Assembly: GCA_905221605.1 (NCBI GenBank)
Contig: CAJNDS010002301.1
Location: 595,692-643,191 of the forward strand
DNA length: 47,500 nt
Direction of reading: 5' to 3'
Source of the DNA: Symbiodinium natans
Taxonomy: Eukaryota > Sar > Dinophyceae > Suessiales > Symbiodiniaceae
A program made the translations under genes and the position numbers. Numbering within the stretch: position 1 is the stretch's first letter; the number at the start of each line of letters is the position of its first letter. The notes under the pieces are model-generated. The model had not been told where the DNA came from. It saw nothing but the letters and a program-made list of their open reading frames with translations, and did not search any database. Shown here piece by piece: positions 11,811 to 25,600 of the stretch.

Positions 11811-14309
11811 CTCAGAGACCTGCGGCTTCAGGGTGTTTTACGGGTGGCAGTCCCCGGTGTGGGGGGCCTAGGACCAGGAGGTTCATGGTACTTATTCACC
11901 GAGTATAACAATACTTATAACCAGATGCTTACAAGTGGGTTACAAGTACAGTTCTCGTTGGCTTATAAGTACAATGAACCTCCAAGTACAGCACCCCCTA
12001 CCAGCCAGCCGAACTTGTGTGGGGCTTGCAAAGTGTACTTGCTTGTGAGATAGGGGAGGGGCTCAAAGGGCACAGTGAAAGGAGAGTCCCTTGCTTGGTT
12101 GAGGGCTTAAGGTCTGTAGTCTATATAGGGTTCAAGAGGAGCCTGCCCTTCAAAAAGTAACACGGGTACCAGTGAGCAAGCTGTAACCCCATCTTTCCAA
12201 CTCCTTCCGTCCGCAGGGCAACCCTAAACCCTAAACACTTACCTCGAACTCTGCGGCCGCCAACCTGGTAGCCCGCCGTCCGCCCCTTCTAGGAGACCCC
12301 TAAACCCTAAACCCCAAACCTGGACCCTGAACCCTAAACCCTAAACCGTAAACCCGAAACCCTGAACCCTGAACCCCGAACCCGAGAGAGCCTGCTTGAC
12401 CGGATCGAATACTTCAAGGCACTTCGGGATCTGTCCAGAGATTTGCGGTTACTAGGGTTTTAGGGATGGTTAGGGTTTAGGGTTTAAGGTTTAGGGTTTA
12501 GGGTTTAGGGTTTAAGGTTTAGGGTTCAAGGGATGTTGAGGGTTTACGGTTCAGGTTTTTACAGAAGCTTTCTCGACAACTGCATAATCTGTGGGGCTGC
12601 AGAGGCTGCGAGAGTGGAGTTTCACAAAGGGCGGCCTTGTGGCAAATCGGGTTGCAGTTTCGACGTTGGGTTGTTTTTGCTGAGGCTAAGGGCCGTTCAG
12701 GGAATCTGGGTACACTTCAACCTCAAAAACCCCGAAATCCGGACGATCCTGCATCTTATCCGGAACCTAAACTCGTGTCAACTCTCACACAGGTGGCCCT
12801 GCACAATCAATTTTAAAGTCTGGGTCACTGCTAGAACCTGCTGGAGCAGGACCATTGACAGGGTTTAGGGTTTAGGGTTTGGGGTCGGATTCTCACTACA
12901 TAGCCCCCGAACCATGCTGAATCCTATACATATAAAAAAGTCGTGGTCAACAGGCATCGATCCAAGGCACACAAGGTTCTCTAGGGTGTCAAGGTTTCCC
13001 AAAAAGAACCGGGAAGCATGAGCCCAGCAACATCAACATCCGACACCGGGCCTTCCATTTTGTCTGCTCTTCTGGCAGCCTGGAAAGAAGGGCGGTCGGG
13101 GACTCATAGATTTGGGAGCTTTTCGGGGGATGCTTGCACCCGGAGATGACAAAATGCTCTTATGGTGGTTTCGAGGTCCCTTAAATATGGGCCCTTGAAA
13201 GGTACCCCTTACATACCCTATACAAATGAAGGGCCCATGCATCAGAACCCTTTAAGGGAGGTTAGGGACCATATTACCGGCCCATGAAACTACCTAAACC
13301 CTAAACCCTAAACCCTAAACCTAAACCCCAAACCCCAAACCCTAAACCCTAAACCCCAAACCCTAAGCCCTAAACCCTTAGAAATGCCAAAGGCCCCGAC
13401 CCGCCACCGAGTCAGAGGCAGTTTAGGGCTTGCAGGGGATCAACGGCTTATGGAACCGCAAGGCCCTAAACCCTAAGACCCTAAAGGATCTAAACCCAAA
13501 GGCCCTAAAGTTTTGGGATTAGGGTTTAGGGTTTAAAACCTTAAACCCTATGAACCCCAAACCCAAGACCCAAGACCGCCCGCTCGAAAAGAGCTTGTGG
13601 GTCCAGGGTTTAGCAAGTTAGGGCTTGGGATTCAAATTAAGGCAGTAGGTACCCTTATTCCGGGAGTCTATTTATTTCTAATCCCTGGTTCCCTACTTGC
13701 GAAGAACCAGCAGGGATGCCATGGTCTGTTTACTTCACCATTCTTGCCGAACATTTCTCTCGTGGCAGGATAGATGGTGCCCCTAAACCCTCTAACACCC
13801 TAGAATGGGGTCGCGTAATGGTCGTTAAAAGGAGATCTGCTGGTACCTTGCTGCAGTGTACGACGGTATACCCTACTTTACAGTGTAGACTGGTTTTAGT
13901 ATAGCAGCTCAGCCTAGATAGGAAGTGGTATATTCTTGTTGCCCTCAAGCCTCAAACCCACACACAGACAGCTTCAGGCAGAGCAGCTCAAACACATCTT
14001 ATCTCCCGGAAGCTGGGTTTAGGGTTTAGGGTTTACTGTAGGGTTTAGGGTAGCTATCCAAAGCCATAAACGCAGTTGTCTTTACATGGTAGGTCCTGGC
14101 TGCAGAACACCTCTGTCTGTGGGCTTTGCATGCATTTTCACCTATTCCCCTACGCCCTATAAACCGCAAGCCAACCGTAAACCAAGCCCATGTCCACCCA
14201 AACTCCCCGAAGGTGAGCCGCAAGAGGTATGAAAGGTTTACAGATTCTACGAAACCCCAAACCCCAAAATCTAAACCCTAAAACCTAAACCCTTGGGCTT
14301 ATACAGGCC
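11811..14309 (-). other. Region with only loose candidate exons between gene C and the exons at 14310
   Basis: Two small islands have strong splice signals on the minus strand. 12243-12285 has CTAGAAG|G and a perfect GT donor (CGAG|GTAAGTG). 13052-13079 has a pyrimidine-rich acceptor (CCTTCTTTCCAG|G) and a GC donor, reading LPEEQTKWK. An island topped at 12203 (GACGGAAG|G) is also open. I could not link them in one frame. They may be 5' exons of gene C or a separate gene. The rest is telomere-like repeat and unique sequence with nothing recognisable. Confidence 0.35.
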
Positions 14310-15943
14310 TTAGACGGCTGCTAGGTCTTCATAGCCCCTTATAAGCTCTAAGACACTAACTTCAAATCCAAGGTGCAGAACCATCATGTCGCTGCCGAGA
14401 ACCACACTGATCTTCCTTCAGCATTGAAGAGCTTTGGGCTGTTTTACCATGAAACCTAAACCCTAGGTCTAATCCCTAAACCCTAAACCCTAAACCCTAA
14501 ACCCTAAACCCTAAACCCTAAACCCTAAACCCCTGAGCTTGAGAGGTGACAGAGGTTTAGGAGTGTAGGGGCTTGAGGGCTTACTCGATTTCGGGCCTCG
14601 AGGGATGGTGGAGGTGGCAAGGCTTAGGGCTCCGGGGTTGGGGAGGCACTGAGTGTTTGGGGTTTAGGGTTTAGGTTTAGGGTATAGGGCTTAAGGTTTT
14701 AGGACCCCCAAAACCCTAAACCCCTCAACCATTTAGGGTTTTGGGCCCCCAAACCCTACACCCTTCAACCATGGAAGCGGCCGGCACCTTCCCGGCAGAG
14801 TCGGAGAGGCCATGTGCAAGTTGAAGTCCTTGGCCCTAAACCCTAAACCCTAAACCGTAAAACCCCAAGCCCCGAGCCCCGAGCCCCGAGCCCTGAGCCC
14901 TAAGCCCTAAGCCCTAAACCCTAAGCCCTCAACCCTAAACCCTAAACCCTAAACCCTAAGGGCTGATGCCCTCAGAAGGTTCATCTTAAAGCCCTCGAGG
15001 TGGTTTTCTTTCGGGTTTATCTATGGGGTTGAATTGGGGTTTGTAGTGTTTTGTTGGGGTTGATGGGGTTTATTTGTTTATTTGGGGTTTGCAGGGTTTA
15101 CTCTGGGTTTTTTGTTGTTTTTTTCCCTTTGGGGGGGGGGGGGGGTGGGTGGGGTGTATTTGGGCTTTGTAGGGTTTATTTGGGATTTACAGGATGCTTA
15201 TGGTTTGGTATCTAACGCGAACCTCCGATTCTGCAGCCATGGCACTGACGCTGCGGGCGGTCGAAATGGATGGTTGCCGCGAGAATCTTGCAGCGTGCGA
15301 GGCTTCCGAAGCAATCATATACGGGTCGGTATTCCCTTATGGCCCCTTTATAGAACACCCCGATTCTACTCATTCAGGCCCCTATAATCTGCTCCCTAAA
15401 GCCTCAAAAAGAAGCCGTGCGCAGAAGTGGAATGCAGGCGGCGAACATAAATTAAATTCCCACAAGAAACATGCGACATTCTGCAATGCTACACTCGCGA
15501 AACCCACATCCAGTGCCCCTAAACCTGAAATCCTACACCCGAAGCCCCAACACAGCCCAACGCCTTGCTTCCAAGAGAAAGCATTCAGGATCCGAGAGAG
15601 CAAACAGCAAGGAGCTGCCGAACGAGCGTGTTTAAACCCCAAACGCTTCGAAACCCATTCAGGCTTCGGAAACGAAAGCCCCAAGCCCTAACCCTAAATC
15701 CCTACTATAAGTCTTCAGCACTTCTTGCGAATACCGCTGCTAGGGACCTAAGCCCTAAATCCCAAACCCTGAACCCTAAACCCTAAACTTTGAGACCTAA
15801 ACCCTAAACCCTATAACCTTGGTCTCTGACCCAGCCCGCATGGCAGCTCGAGGAAACCGGTGCGGCCTCACGGGGGGCTGCGCTAAGCCATCCAACCCCT
15901 ATCCTCATTGCTGACGAGGGAGGGCACCTTCAACCCCCAACAC
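14310..15943 (-). CDS. Exon chain downstream of the ankyrin exons; tail of gene A or a small gene
   Basis: Four exons with AG|G acceptors: 15928-15943 (strong acceptor CTTTCTTCCTCAG, 16 nt), 15831-15866, 14788-14828 and 14310-14415. Two frames run through all of them. One reads AAPVSSSCHAGW, DFNLHMASPTLPG, then KISVVLGSDMMVLHLGFEV and on to a TAA at 14310. The other reads RTGFLELPCGL and LQLAHGLSDSAGK and stops earlier in the last exon. Both can be reached from the exon at 16640-16681 by different donors, so the gene A protein may end here and not at 16640. No domain was recognised. Confidence 0.35.
14474..14532. repeat. Perfect CCCTAAA array
   Basis: About eight perfect seven-base copies next to the exon at 14310-14415, on its acceptor side. 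It is one of the short uninterrupted arrays of the window. Confidence 0.9.
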
Positions 15944-16639
15944 CTGAGGAAGAAAGGCGTCAGGTGAGGAGGGGTGAAGTCCGGTTGACATCAAGTCTCA
16001 CGGTGCCATGACCAAGATTCACGAGGATGTAAAGAGAGACACGTGTCTTTCAGCCGATGAACATCCGTTCAAGATTGGAAAAGGCTGGATGCGGATCTCA
16101 GACGACTTTTCGCCAGCGTTCTCTCTGTGTTCTCTTGCGCTGGCAGCACCCCACGCGGGAGAAAATGATGCGCACTCGCTGGTGCTCGCGAGATGAGACG
16201 ATGATCCTACACCTGGGCAGCCCTCCAGAATGTGGTTCTTGGGGCCCCAGCTGTTCTAGAGCGGATGAGGCTTCACCAGTCCCATGCCCTGACCCTACAT
16301 GCGAGATCTTCGGGGGGTATGGCTCCATATATAGATATAATCGACCAATAAACTTCAACATCTGTAAATAAATATTAATAGACAGATAAAGATAAAGATG
16401 AAGATAAAGATAAGGATAAAAAACACACATATATCTACATATATGTAAACACTATCAGATCCAACATTGCAAATCATGTTCTGAGAAAAGCGAATCCCTT
16501 ACACGAGCAGCTCAGGTCTCATCTTGCCGGCAGCCCGCGCGAAACGCTGCAAGCAGCAACACGACCTGGAGGGACTGGGGTTAAGGGTTTAGGGGTTTAG
16601 GGTTTAGGGTTTAGGGTTTAGGAGCTGCCCATGCCGAGA

Positions 16640-19600
16640 TCACTCCAATCTCTGCCAACCCGAAGCCCACTTGACTACCGCCTTGGGAAAGGACATGTTT
16701 CTGGTTGCCACAAGGGCCCAAACCCGAACCCCGAAACCCTAAAACCCTTAACCCCTGAAACCCTGAAGCCCTAAAACCCTGAACCCACTTGCGCCCATTC
16801 TTGTTGGATCCCACCTCTGTGTGAGAAGCCTCCGTTGCTGCTTGAGCCGGCCTGGTGCCATCCAATTTGGCCTGGTCCTCCGATTTCGGCGGTTTTGGGG
16901 TTTGGGGGTTTTTGGGGTTTGGGGGGGTTGGGCTTTTTGGGGTTTCGGGCTTAGGGCTACGGGCATGCAGGTGGGTGGTTGCGGAGGTTTTGTGCTACCC
17001 TAAATCCAGAACCCGAAACTGCTGGAGCCCCAGCACATGCTGAAGCCCGGTTTAGACTTTGGTACAACGACTACAAGCCCTAAACCCTAAACCCTAAACA
17101 CCCCATAAATCCTATAAACCCTAAGCCCTGAAACCTTATAAGAGCCCAAACCTGTCAATTTCATGTCGGCGATGGCTATGCCGGCGCCGAGGCCTTCCAC
17201 CCAACTTGCCCTAAACCCCAAACCCGAAACCCTAGACCGCCGCTAAACGCAGAACCCCTCACAAGAAGTTTAGGGCTTAAGGTTGATGGGGGTTTATAGG
17301 GTTTCAGGTTTATAGGGTCTTATGTGGTTCAGGGTTTATGATAGGGTTTTTGTTTATGGGGTTTAGGGTTTAAGGTTGATAGGGTTTAGGGTTCAATTTT
17401 TAGACTTGTCCCGTCCTGGTCAGCACCGGCCATCAGCAACAGCCGGGCAACCTCCACACGGCCAAGTGACGCAGCCGCACACCTTGGAGGTTTAGGGTTT
17501 AGGGTTTAGGGTTTAGGATTTAGGGTTCAGACCTTGGGGCTTACTAAGGCTAGACGAGGAATAAAATTTAAAAGGGTGCCCTTCTTGGTTGAAAGGGGTT
17601 TGGAGGGGAACCTAAGCCCTATCTAAAGAAGGGAATAAGGGCTTACTCTGGGTCCTGGTAGGTGGTCGGTTCAAGGTTCGGGCTGGATGGTTAGAGGCCC
17701 GCGACCCCTCTCACCTCTCTTGGGGTAAGGCGGGCCCAAGAATGCTAAACACTTCCTAGACCAAAACACCAACCCGAAACAAGCCAAGACACCCTAAATC
17801 CTACAAACCTTAAAATAGTTCTCTAGCCCTCAACCCTAGATCACACCAACTAGCACAACAGCACCAAAGAAACAAAACTAAACCCTAAACCCTAAACCCT
17901 AAGGCCTAAACCCTAAACCCCAAACCCCTAATTCCTGCACACTTTCAAACAGTGCCTAAACCCTGGATCGCAGGAAGAAGCGCCAAAAAGCCTTGAAACG
18001 GCAAAATCCTGCAAAACTTGAACCCTACTTTGGAGTAGACCCGGAAAAAGATATGCGTTTTAGGGACAGTGAAGACTTCTCCGAGAGGCACCTAAACCCC
18101 AAAACCCAAAAACCCAAAACCCTAAACCCTAAACCCTAAACCCTAAACCCTGAACCCTGAACCCTGAACCCTAAGTTGAAGATTTCTCCGAGCGGCAGCG
18201 GGCTGGCTCCTGTGGTGCTGAGAGCGACATTCGCATCAGCTCGACCCTCGAGCCTAGGCAGGGAAATGGGGCCAAGGGTTTAGGGCTTGGGCTTAGGGTT
18301 AGGGTTTAAGGTTTAGGGTTTATAGGCTTTAGGGTGTATAGGGTTTAGGGTTAGGGTTTAGGGTCTAGGGTTTAGGGGTTTAGGGTTTAGGGTTTAAGGT
18401 TTTTAGGGTTTAGGGTTTTAGGGTTGAGGGCTTTGGGCTTAAGGTTTCGAGTTTGCGGTTCAGGCGCCCCCCTCGGCCTTTCTGGGTTGCTCTCCACTTC
18501 ATCAGAATTGCTGCAACACCGCAGAAGGGGGTACCACTCGATCCCTATGCTGGGGCTGATTCCAGACATCTACAGAAATGTGCGTGTTCTGGGCCCTGCC
18601 CAACAAGGACCCAGATCACACACTTGTGTGGCAACTTGGGTTTTTACACCCACTCCCCTGAAAATCCTGATCCTACACCGAGCCCTTACGACTTGAACCA
18701 TATTTGGGCCAGAACCCAGGAGCCCGAGTTGAATTCTCTTTAGAGGGGATCCGAGCCTAAACCCTACACCCTGAACCCTGAACCCTAAACCCTAAACCCT
18801 GAACCCTAAACCCTAAACCCTAAACAGAGTTGAATGAGGGGTGTAGACCCTAGAGGGAGCTTTCTCCGACTGAGGGATGAGGGGAGTTTATCGGGCTTAG
18901 GGATGGTTAGAGGGAGGCTCTCATAGGGGGGTCCCGATGCGACTTCGGGGAAACTCTTTAAAAGGCTCGGAGCTTGAAGCGCTGAGGGCTTACAGTGTTT
19001 AGGGTGTCCAGCCAGGGCTTACAGGGCTTGAGGGGGGGGGGGGAGGGGTCGCTTTAGGAGTCGACAGGGCTTGGCTCAAGTGATTCGGGCCGTGCACTTG
19101 AAAACCTAAAAATGAAACCCCTCGGACCCTGATGAGAAACCTCAACCCTAAACCCTACCATCACCTCCAGACCCTATAATCCTCAGAAAGCCTTTTGGAA
19201 CTCCCTGGAACCCCTTAGACCTTAAGACATGCAAGGCGCAAGAGGCGGACGACGGCGAGGTGCCCGCGCTCGCAGGCCCGGAACAGGGGCGTGGCACCGT
19301 CATCTGTGCAAGCCTGGTTGATTGTAGCACCTTCCAGATGGGGGGGGGGGAGAGATACCTGGCCCTACAAACCCTAAACCCTAAAACCCGAATGAGGGGT
19401 GTAGGGCCTAGGGTTGGGAGAGTTTTGGAGATTCGAGGTTTTGGGGTGGACCTGAAGTCAAATTGGGGTTCGATGGCGGTTACAGGGCTTGCCTGGATAC
19501 AGGCCACCCCAAACCCTAAACCCTAAACCCTAAACCCTAAACCCTAAACCCTAAACCCTAAACCCTAAACCCTAAACCGCAGTGTGGGCTTCGGGCTGGA

Positions 19601-22600
19601 AACCATTTTATGGCACAGGCCCTCAATTGTGTTGGCCCCTCCACAACTTAGCAGCCCCTGAGCATGATAAGCCACAAAACCCGATAAACCCTATAAACCC
19701 TCTAAATCGCATAAACCAAATGAACCCTATAAACCCTGTAAACACTCTAGACCCTCTAAAGCCTCTAAACCCTATGAACCCTACAAAACCTCTAAACCCT
19801 CCAACCCTCTAAACCCTCTGAACCCTGCGAACCCCATAAACCCCATAAACCCCATAAACCCCATAAACTTGTGTTTATAGGGTTCATAGGGTCCTGTGAA
19901 CCCTACAGGCCTCACAAGACCTAACACCCGCTTTGGTCTGGCTTGGAAAACAGTGCCGGGCGCACCAAACTCCAGAAGAACGCGGGCCGCTTCAGCGTGA
20001 CCACGGCCCGCCGCCATGTTCCTCGGCCCAAGATTTAAGGGTTTAGGGTTTAGGGTTTGGGGTTTAGGGTTTAGGGTTTCGGGGGGGGGGGGGGGGGGGG
20101 CAGATGTACTGTTGCTTGGTGGTTCGTCAGAGTGTTGAACAACCTGCTCGTAGGTGTTGGCGAGGTCGGCGCGCTTGGAGGATGTCTTCGGAATTTAGGA
20201 GATGGAAGGCCTATCCTCAGCACCTGGCATTCGATTCAACACAAAAAGGGGATCTCTGTTGTCGCCAGACACAGGAACCCCTAACCCTATATAACATGGA
20301 TGCAAAATCCCCCTCTCCTGCAGAGTAGGACTTGAGGCGAATCTCCAGCTGATCGTGAAGTGGGGATTTTAGGAACTCGGGTTTGGGCGGAGCAAACTCG
20401 AAACAGGCGGATTTAGGGTTTAGGTTTCGGGCTTCCGCACTTTGGCCCAGTTTCAGTGGAGTCGTCCCATCATCGGTGCATGGCTTGTTCACATCACTGC
20501 GGTGTTCCAGCAGTGCGCGGAGGACCTCGACGTGACCCCGCACGCAGGACATGAGCAGCGGCGTCACCCCACCCGCTGTGAGGTCCGAATCATGGTTGGC
20601 TCTCGCCTCGAGCAGCAGCCGGACGACTTCCACATGGCCTGGGGAACACATGAAGACTGCGATTTGGGGTCATATACCCTGGTACTATAATTGCGAGAGA
20701 AAGGTACATGAACCATAAACCCCATAAATGAACCGCAAGTATTCGGGTCATATAACGTATACCCTAAATAACGACCATAATTCCGAGCAAGGGTTTATGA
20801 CCCCCCCAAAAACCCATGTACTTGGTAGCCCAGTAACCATCTTATCATAAGGGTACCCTTTTTCTTGGCTGGTTACTTTATAAGGGAGACCCTAAACCCT
20901 AAACCCTATAACCCTAAACCCTAAACCCTAAACCCTAAACCCTAAACCCTAAACCCTAAACCCTAAACCCTAAACCCTAAACCCTAAACCCTAAACCCTC
21001 CACTGGGCCATCAAGTTTAGGGTTTATTTGTGATCCCCAAGGCCTGGCCTTTGGATGCAGCCATCAGGAGCCTGGGCTGCACCAGACCGACATTCCGACG
21101 CTTTAGGGTTTAGGGTTTAGGGTTTAGGGTTTAGGGTTAGGGCTTAGGGTTTAGGGCTCTGGGTCGATCTATGCCTACAGCCGCAACATGCCTCAAGCAA
21201 TAAAATAGGGACTTCGAAAACCTCTCATGCACCTGGGCAATTCTTGGGATTCCGAGTGGACCCTTTTAAGTGTGGCCCAGAGGCGGCGTTGCCTTATTGT
21301 CCAGCTGGGCCTTGTCCGGCTCGGCCCGATGTTCCAGCAAAACCCGCACCACCTCAAATGACGTGCCAGGGCTTCACCAGGTGGGGCAGGTCGATGTGAA
21401 AGACCAACTTTCAGCTTGATATTTGTGTTTCCCTGAACCCTAAGCCCTAAACCCTAAACCCTAAACTATCCTCGAGGGTACCCTCTGTTGTGCAGGCGCG
21501 TTCTGTATCCGATGCCTCGCCTCGAGCTTCCCACGCCCGGCTGCGATGAACATGGGCGTGGCGCCGACCTTCCATGGGTTTAGGGTTTAGGGTTTAGGGT
21601 TTCGGGTTTAGGGTCCAGGGTCATATGGACACACTCACCCCTCAACAAACAGAGGCGTTGTGGCTTTCGGGTTTGGGCTTCATGTCCATGTACTGTTAAT
21701 ATTTATTTGTGCCCAAAAATCCCCACAGGGCAGGTACTTTACGGCCCAAGTATTCCCAATTTAGGTAACATGGACTCTTTGGGGTAGGGGTTTGGGGAGT
21801 CAGGCTTAAAGAGACGGGGGCAAGTAGGGGGATGGGGAAAGGTCTTGGCACTTAGGGGCTTGGAAGCCTAAACCCTAGAAGCCCTAAAGCCTAAACCCTA
21901 GCCCTAAACCCTAAACCCAACGAAACCCTAGCCCCAAACCCTAAACCCTAAACCCTTTAACAACCCCATTCCCACCAAGTCCAAAGTCTGCAAAGGCACG
22001 TCAGTGCAGTCGCGGTTTCGGTCGGCGCCCGCTTTCAGCAAGGACCTCGCGACCTCGTTGGGTGTTAAGAAGCAGCAGATGTATAAGATGCAAGCCACCT
22101 CGTCGACTTACACCTTATATACCTCCTACCCTAAGCCCTAATATAAGAACCTTTTGTACTGTGGTTCAAGATGGCCGTCCCGATCGCTTCGATCGCGCTC
22201 CAACTTCAAACTTCAAAATGCTCAACATGCTGCAACACTCCCCCTCCTAGCCTCATTAAACGCTAAGCCCTTAACCTAAAACCCTAAACCCTAAATTCTA
22301 GACTTCAAGTCCAACCGCGACCCTCATCACACGAGTTCAGATAGCCTCGTAACTTTGTCCTTGCCGATGTCTCTTGGTACTCCGAGATTATGATGAGCTG
22401 TTGCTGCAGGGCACCAGTAAGCAGGAAACCGTAAACTACAAACTCCAAAACTCACACATGCACAGCGCCTTCCAAAAGCCTAAGACCCGAACCTCCGAAA
22501 CCCGAAGCCCTAACATTGTTCAGCTCCCGAACCCTAAAGCCCTGTAAACTCCTAAGAAAACCTGCAAAGGCTCCACCCTTAGCCCAAAGCCCTAAGCCCT

Positions 22601-25600
22601 ACGCCCTGAGCCCTAAACCCTGGAAACCTAAACCCTAAACCCTGAAACCCTAAACCCTGAACCCGAAACCCTAAACCCTCAACCCTCAACCCTAAACCCC
22701 AAATCCCAAACCCCAAACCCTAAACCCTACGTGCGCCTCTGAGAAGCCATTCTGCGCTGCCATGAAGAGCGGTGTCGTCTGATCTGGGCCCGTTTGATCC
22801 ACCGCCGCCCGCGCCTCTCCGGGTGGTTTAGGATTTAGGGTTTAGGGTTTGATGCTTGCAAGTGATGGGCGTTTATGTGGGGCTTCTTGGGTTTAGAGGT
22901 TCATGTTTTGGTGGTAGGGTGGGTTAGAGGGCCATCTAAAAGAGCAGCGGACTGTGTACCCAACATGTTGAGGCTCTTCACGCAAATTCAGGGTTCGATG
23001 AGGGCCCCGGAGAGGTTCAGGGTTTTATCGGGAACCTTACCCCTGAACCAAATGTGCAACACAAAAAACCTCACGTCTTCCAAGCGGAAAAGCCTATACC
23101 CTAAACTTTATACCCTCAAGACCATCTCAAGGAAGACGGGAACTCCAGACCCAAGCCTCCAGCAGGAGATTGGTGGCGTGCACCTGGCTGTTGTTACTTC
23201 CTTCTCTTGGTCAGTTCTTGCGCGTTTCTCGGGCTTGCTTAGCTGCGGTAGCTTTGGGGGGCCGTATAAAGTCAAAATTCTTAAAGCTTTGTAAGGATGC
23301 TATACGGGATTAAGGGGAATAAAACCCCAAAAGTTTATGTTTAAACCTACCCCTGTTAAGTTGAGGTTGAGGGGAACATGTCTGGTGGAGGTTAGAGTGC
23401 GGCGGGAGCCGACTCAGTGCATTCTGAACGAACTGCCCCACGAACCATCATCTCCACCTATTGGGTAAGCCCTCCGACCACAAACCCAAACAAAACAGGG
23501 AAAACCCTGGTGCCGCATGGCCAAAAAATGAGTTACCCCCATCATCTGATCTACATCTTCTGGCTTTGTGTCTCCATAACCATAACTCATGGTCCGTAGG
23601 GGGCAGATGCTCAGACGGTATGTTACGCTGGAGGCATATTCATGCCAGACCTTATGATCTACTGTACTGGCTTGCAAATTTGAGGGATAAGGCTTGGGGT
23701 TCGAGCTTGCTTGTGGCCCCACAAATCATCCTCGAGCCTGCACCCTGAACCCTATAAAACCTCCAGGCCCTCGAAACCCCCAAGAAACCTAAACCCTCCT
23801 AAACAACCCATGCAAACCCACAAAAAACCGTATCCATGCAAACCCACAAAAAACCGCACACAAGAAGGCATACACCCCAAAACAAGCTTCTGTAAACCTC
23901 CCAAAAAACCCTGAACCGAACAGTCGCCTGGACGCCGAATCCTGGGAAGCGGCCTGGCCGCCATGGGCTGAGGCGTGCAGAGCACAGAAGCCGTGGCTGC
24001 CAAGCAAGTCGGGGTCGTTGGGCTGCTGGAGGAGCTCCTGGTTTCGGCGGGTTTAGGGTTTAGGGTTTAGGGTTTCGGCTTGGGTTGTCTTGTTACTGAT
24101 CTATATACCCTAAACCCTAAACCGCCTTGGTTGGGTTGGGTTGGATATGCGGCATTTGTCGTTGGCCGGGTGGAGGTGGGGGGGGGGGGGCGGAAGGGTT
24201 GAATTATTTGTCGATGTATGACTCTCTTCTGCACGTCTCTGGGAGTTCCGAGGAATAGGGTTTAGGGTTTAGGGTTCAGGCGATTACCACACTGCGGCAG
24301 TTCCCCAAAGTCTTCATGCGCATCCTTGCGCGTGGACCCCGATTTCAGTAAAGCTCAGACCATCGGTTGTGTTCCCGAAGTCCTACAAGCAACCATGTGA
24401 AACCGTATGGGCCAGGAGTGAGCCGAAACCCTAAAGACGAGACGCTCTGAATTTCGTGCTGTTGAAGGTTCAACCTTGCATCTCATCCGAGCCGACAAGA
24501 GAAAAGAAACAGCCCCAACCCCGAAAGCAAGCATCTGGGGAAACTATGGTTCTCGTTTTTTGGAGGCTATAACAGGGATCACAGCACAGATGTAGGGCAC
24601 CTTAGTTGGGAAATACCCCGCAACCGCAGGTGGATGTAAACCTACTCAACGACTTCCCCCATAAAAACCCTGAAGCCCTTCGGTGGACTCTAAACCCTTA
24701 AACCTATAAACCATAGAAACCCTACAAATCCCATAAACCCTAGAAGCCCTAGAAGCCCTCGGCTCTACACCCTATCCCTGGAAACCCTAAACCCTAAACC
24801 CTAAACCCGAGGTCGCCAGCGAGGCCTCCACCTCATCCACACGGCCGAGAGCTGCCGCGGCGATCAAGGAGGCGACCTCCCGGGTTTGGGGCTTAGGGTT
24901 AGGGTTTGGGGTTTAAAGGTTAAAGGTTAAGGGTTAAGGGTTTAGGGTTTAGGGTTTAGGGTTTAGGGTTAGTCTTTAGCGAGCTTCTCGGGAAACACCT
25001 TCATAGGGTTTGTAGGGTTTATGGGGTGTATAGGGCTTGTAGGTTCTAACGAAGCCGAAGCCCCGAAGGTGTAAAGCTTGATTAGCCTGTTTAGGGGCGC
25101 AGGGAGTTTGTAAATGCAAGGTTGAAGCCAGTCGCGCATGCGTGGAGGGTTTTCGGATGGCTGGACAATGGGGTTTAGGGTTTAGGGTTTAGGGTTTAGG
25201 AACTCATCAGCCCTCATTGCTAGTTGGGTCTTTCCTTTTCGGGGTACTCCAAACATGACAGAATCACGCTGAACGAAGCTCAACAGCAACAGGGACCTCC
25301 CAACTTTGCGGAAACCGCAGTGAGCATCTTGCAATTGCATTGGGGTGCGCCGCACATCATAGACTCTTCGACCCTAATGATCAGTCCTACTTCGGGTTGC
25401 GGGCTTCAAGCCCCAACCCTAATTAGAAATTAGACCCTAAACCCTAAACCCTAAACCCTAAACCCTAAACCCTAAACCCTAAACCCTAAACCCTAAACCC
25501 AACGAGCACTTAGGGTTTAAGCCCTTGGGTTGCACCCGCCTCCTTCTGCGAGGGCGGAGTGAAGGACAACAGGACCAACTGCAGCTCGAGGGGCCTTATT

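Noticed and set aside
15194-15691. 165-codon plus-strand frame starting MLMVWYLTRTSDSA
   Set aside because: No repeat-bounded borders, ends in telomere-like repeat, and has no partner exons; the part after CTGCAG at 15236 is mildly protein-like but isolated.
19071-19081. Possible spliced-leader relic, TTGGCTCAAG
   Set aside because: Only ten bases match the end of the dinoflagellate spliced leader, with no further match upstream and no gene start after it.
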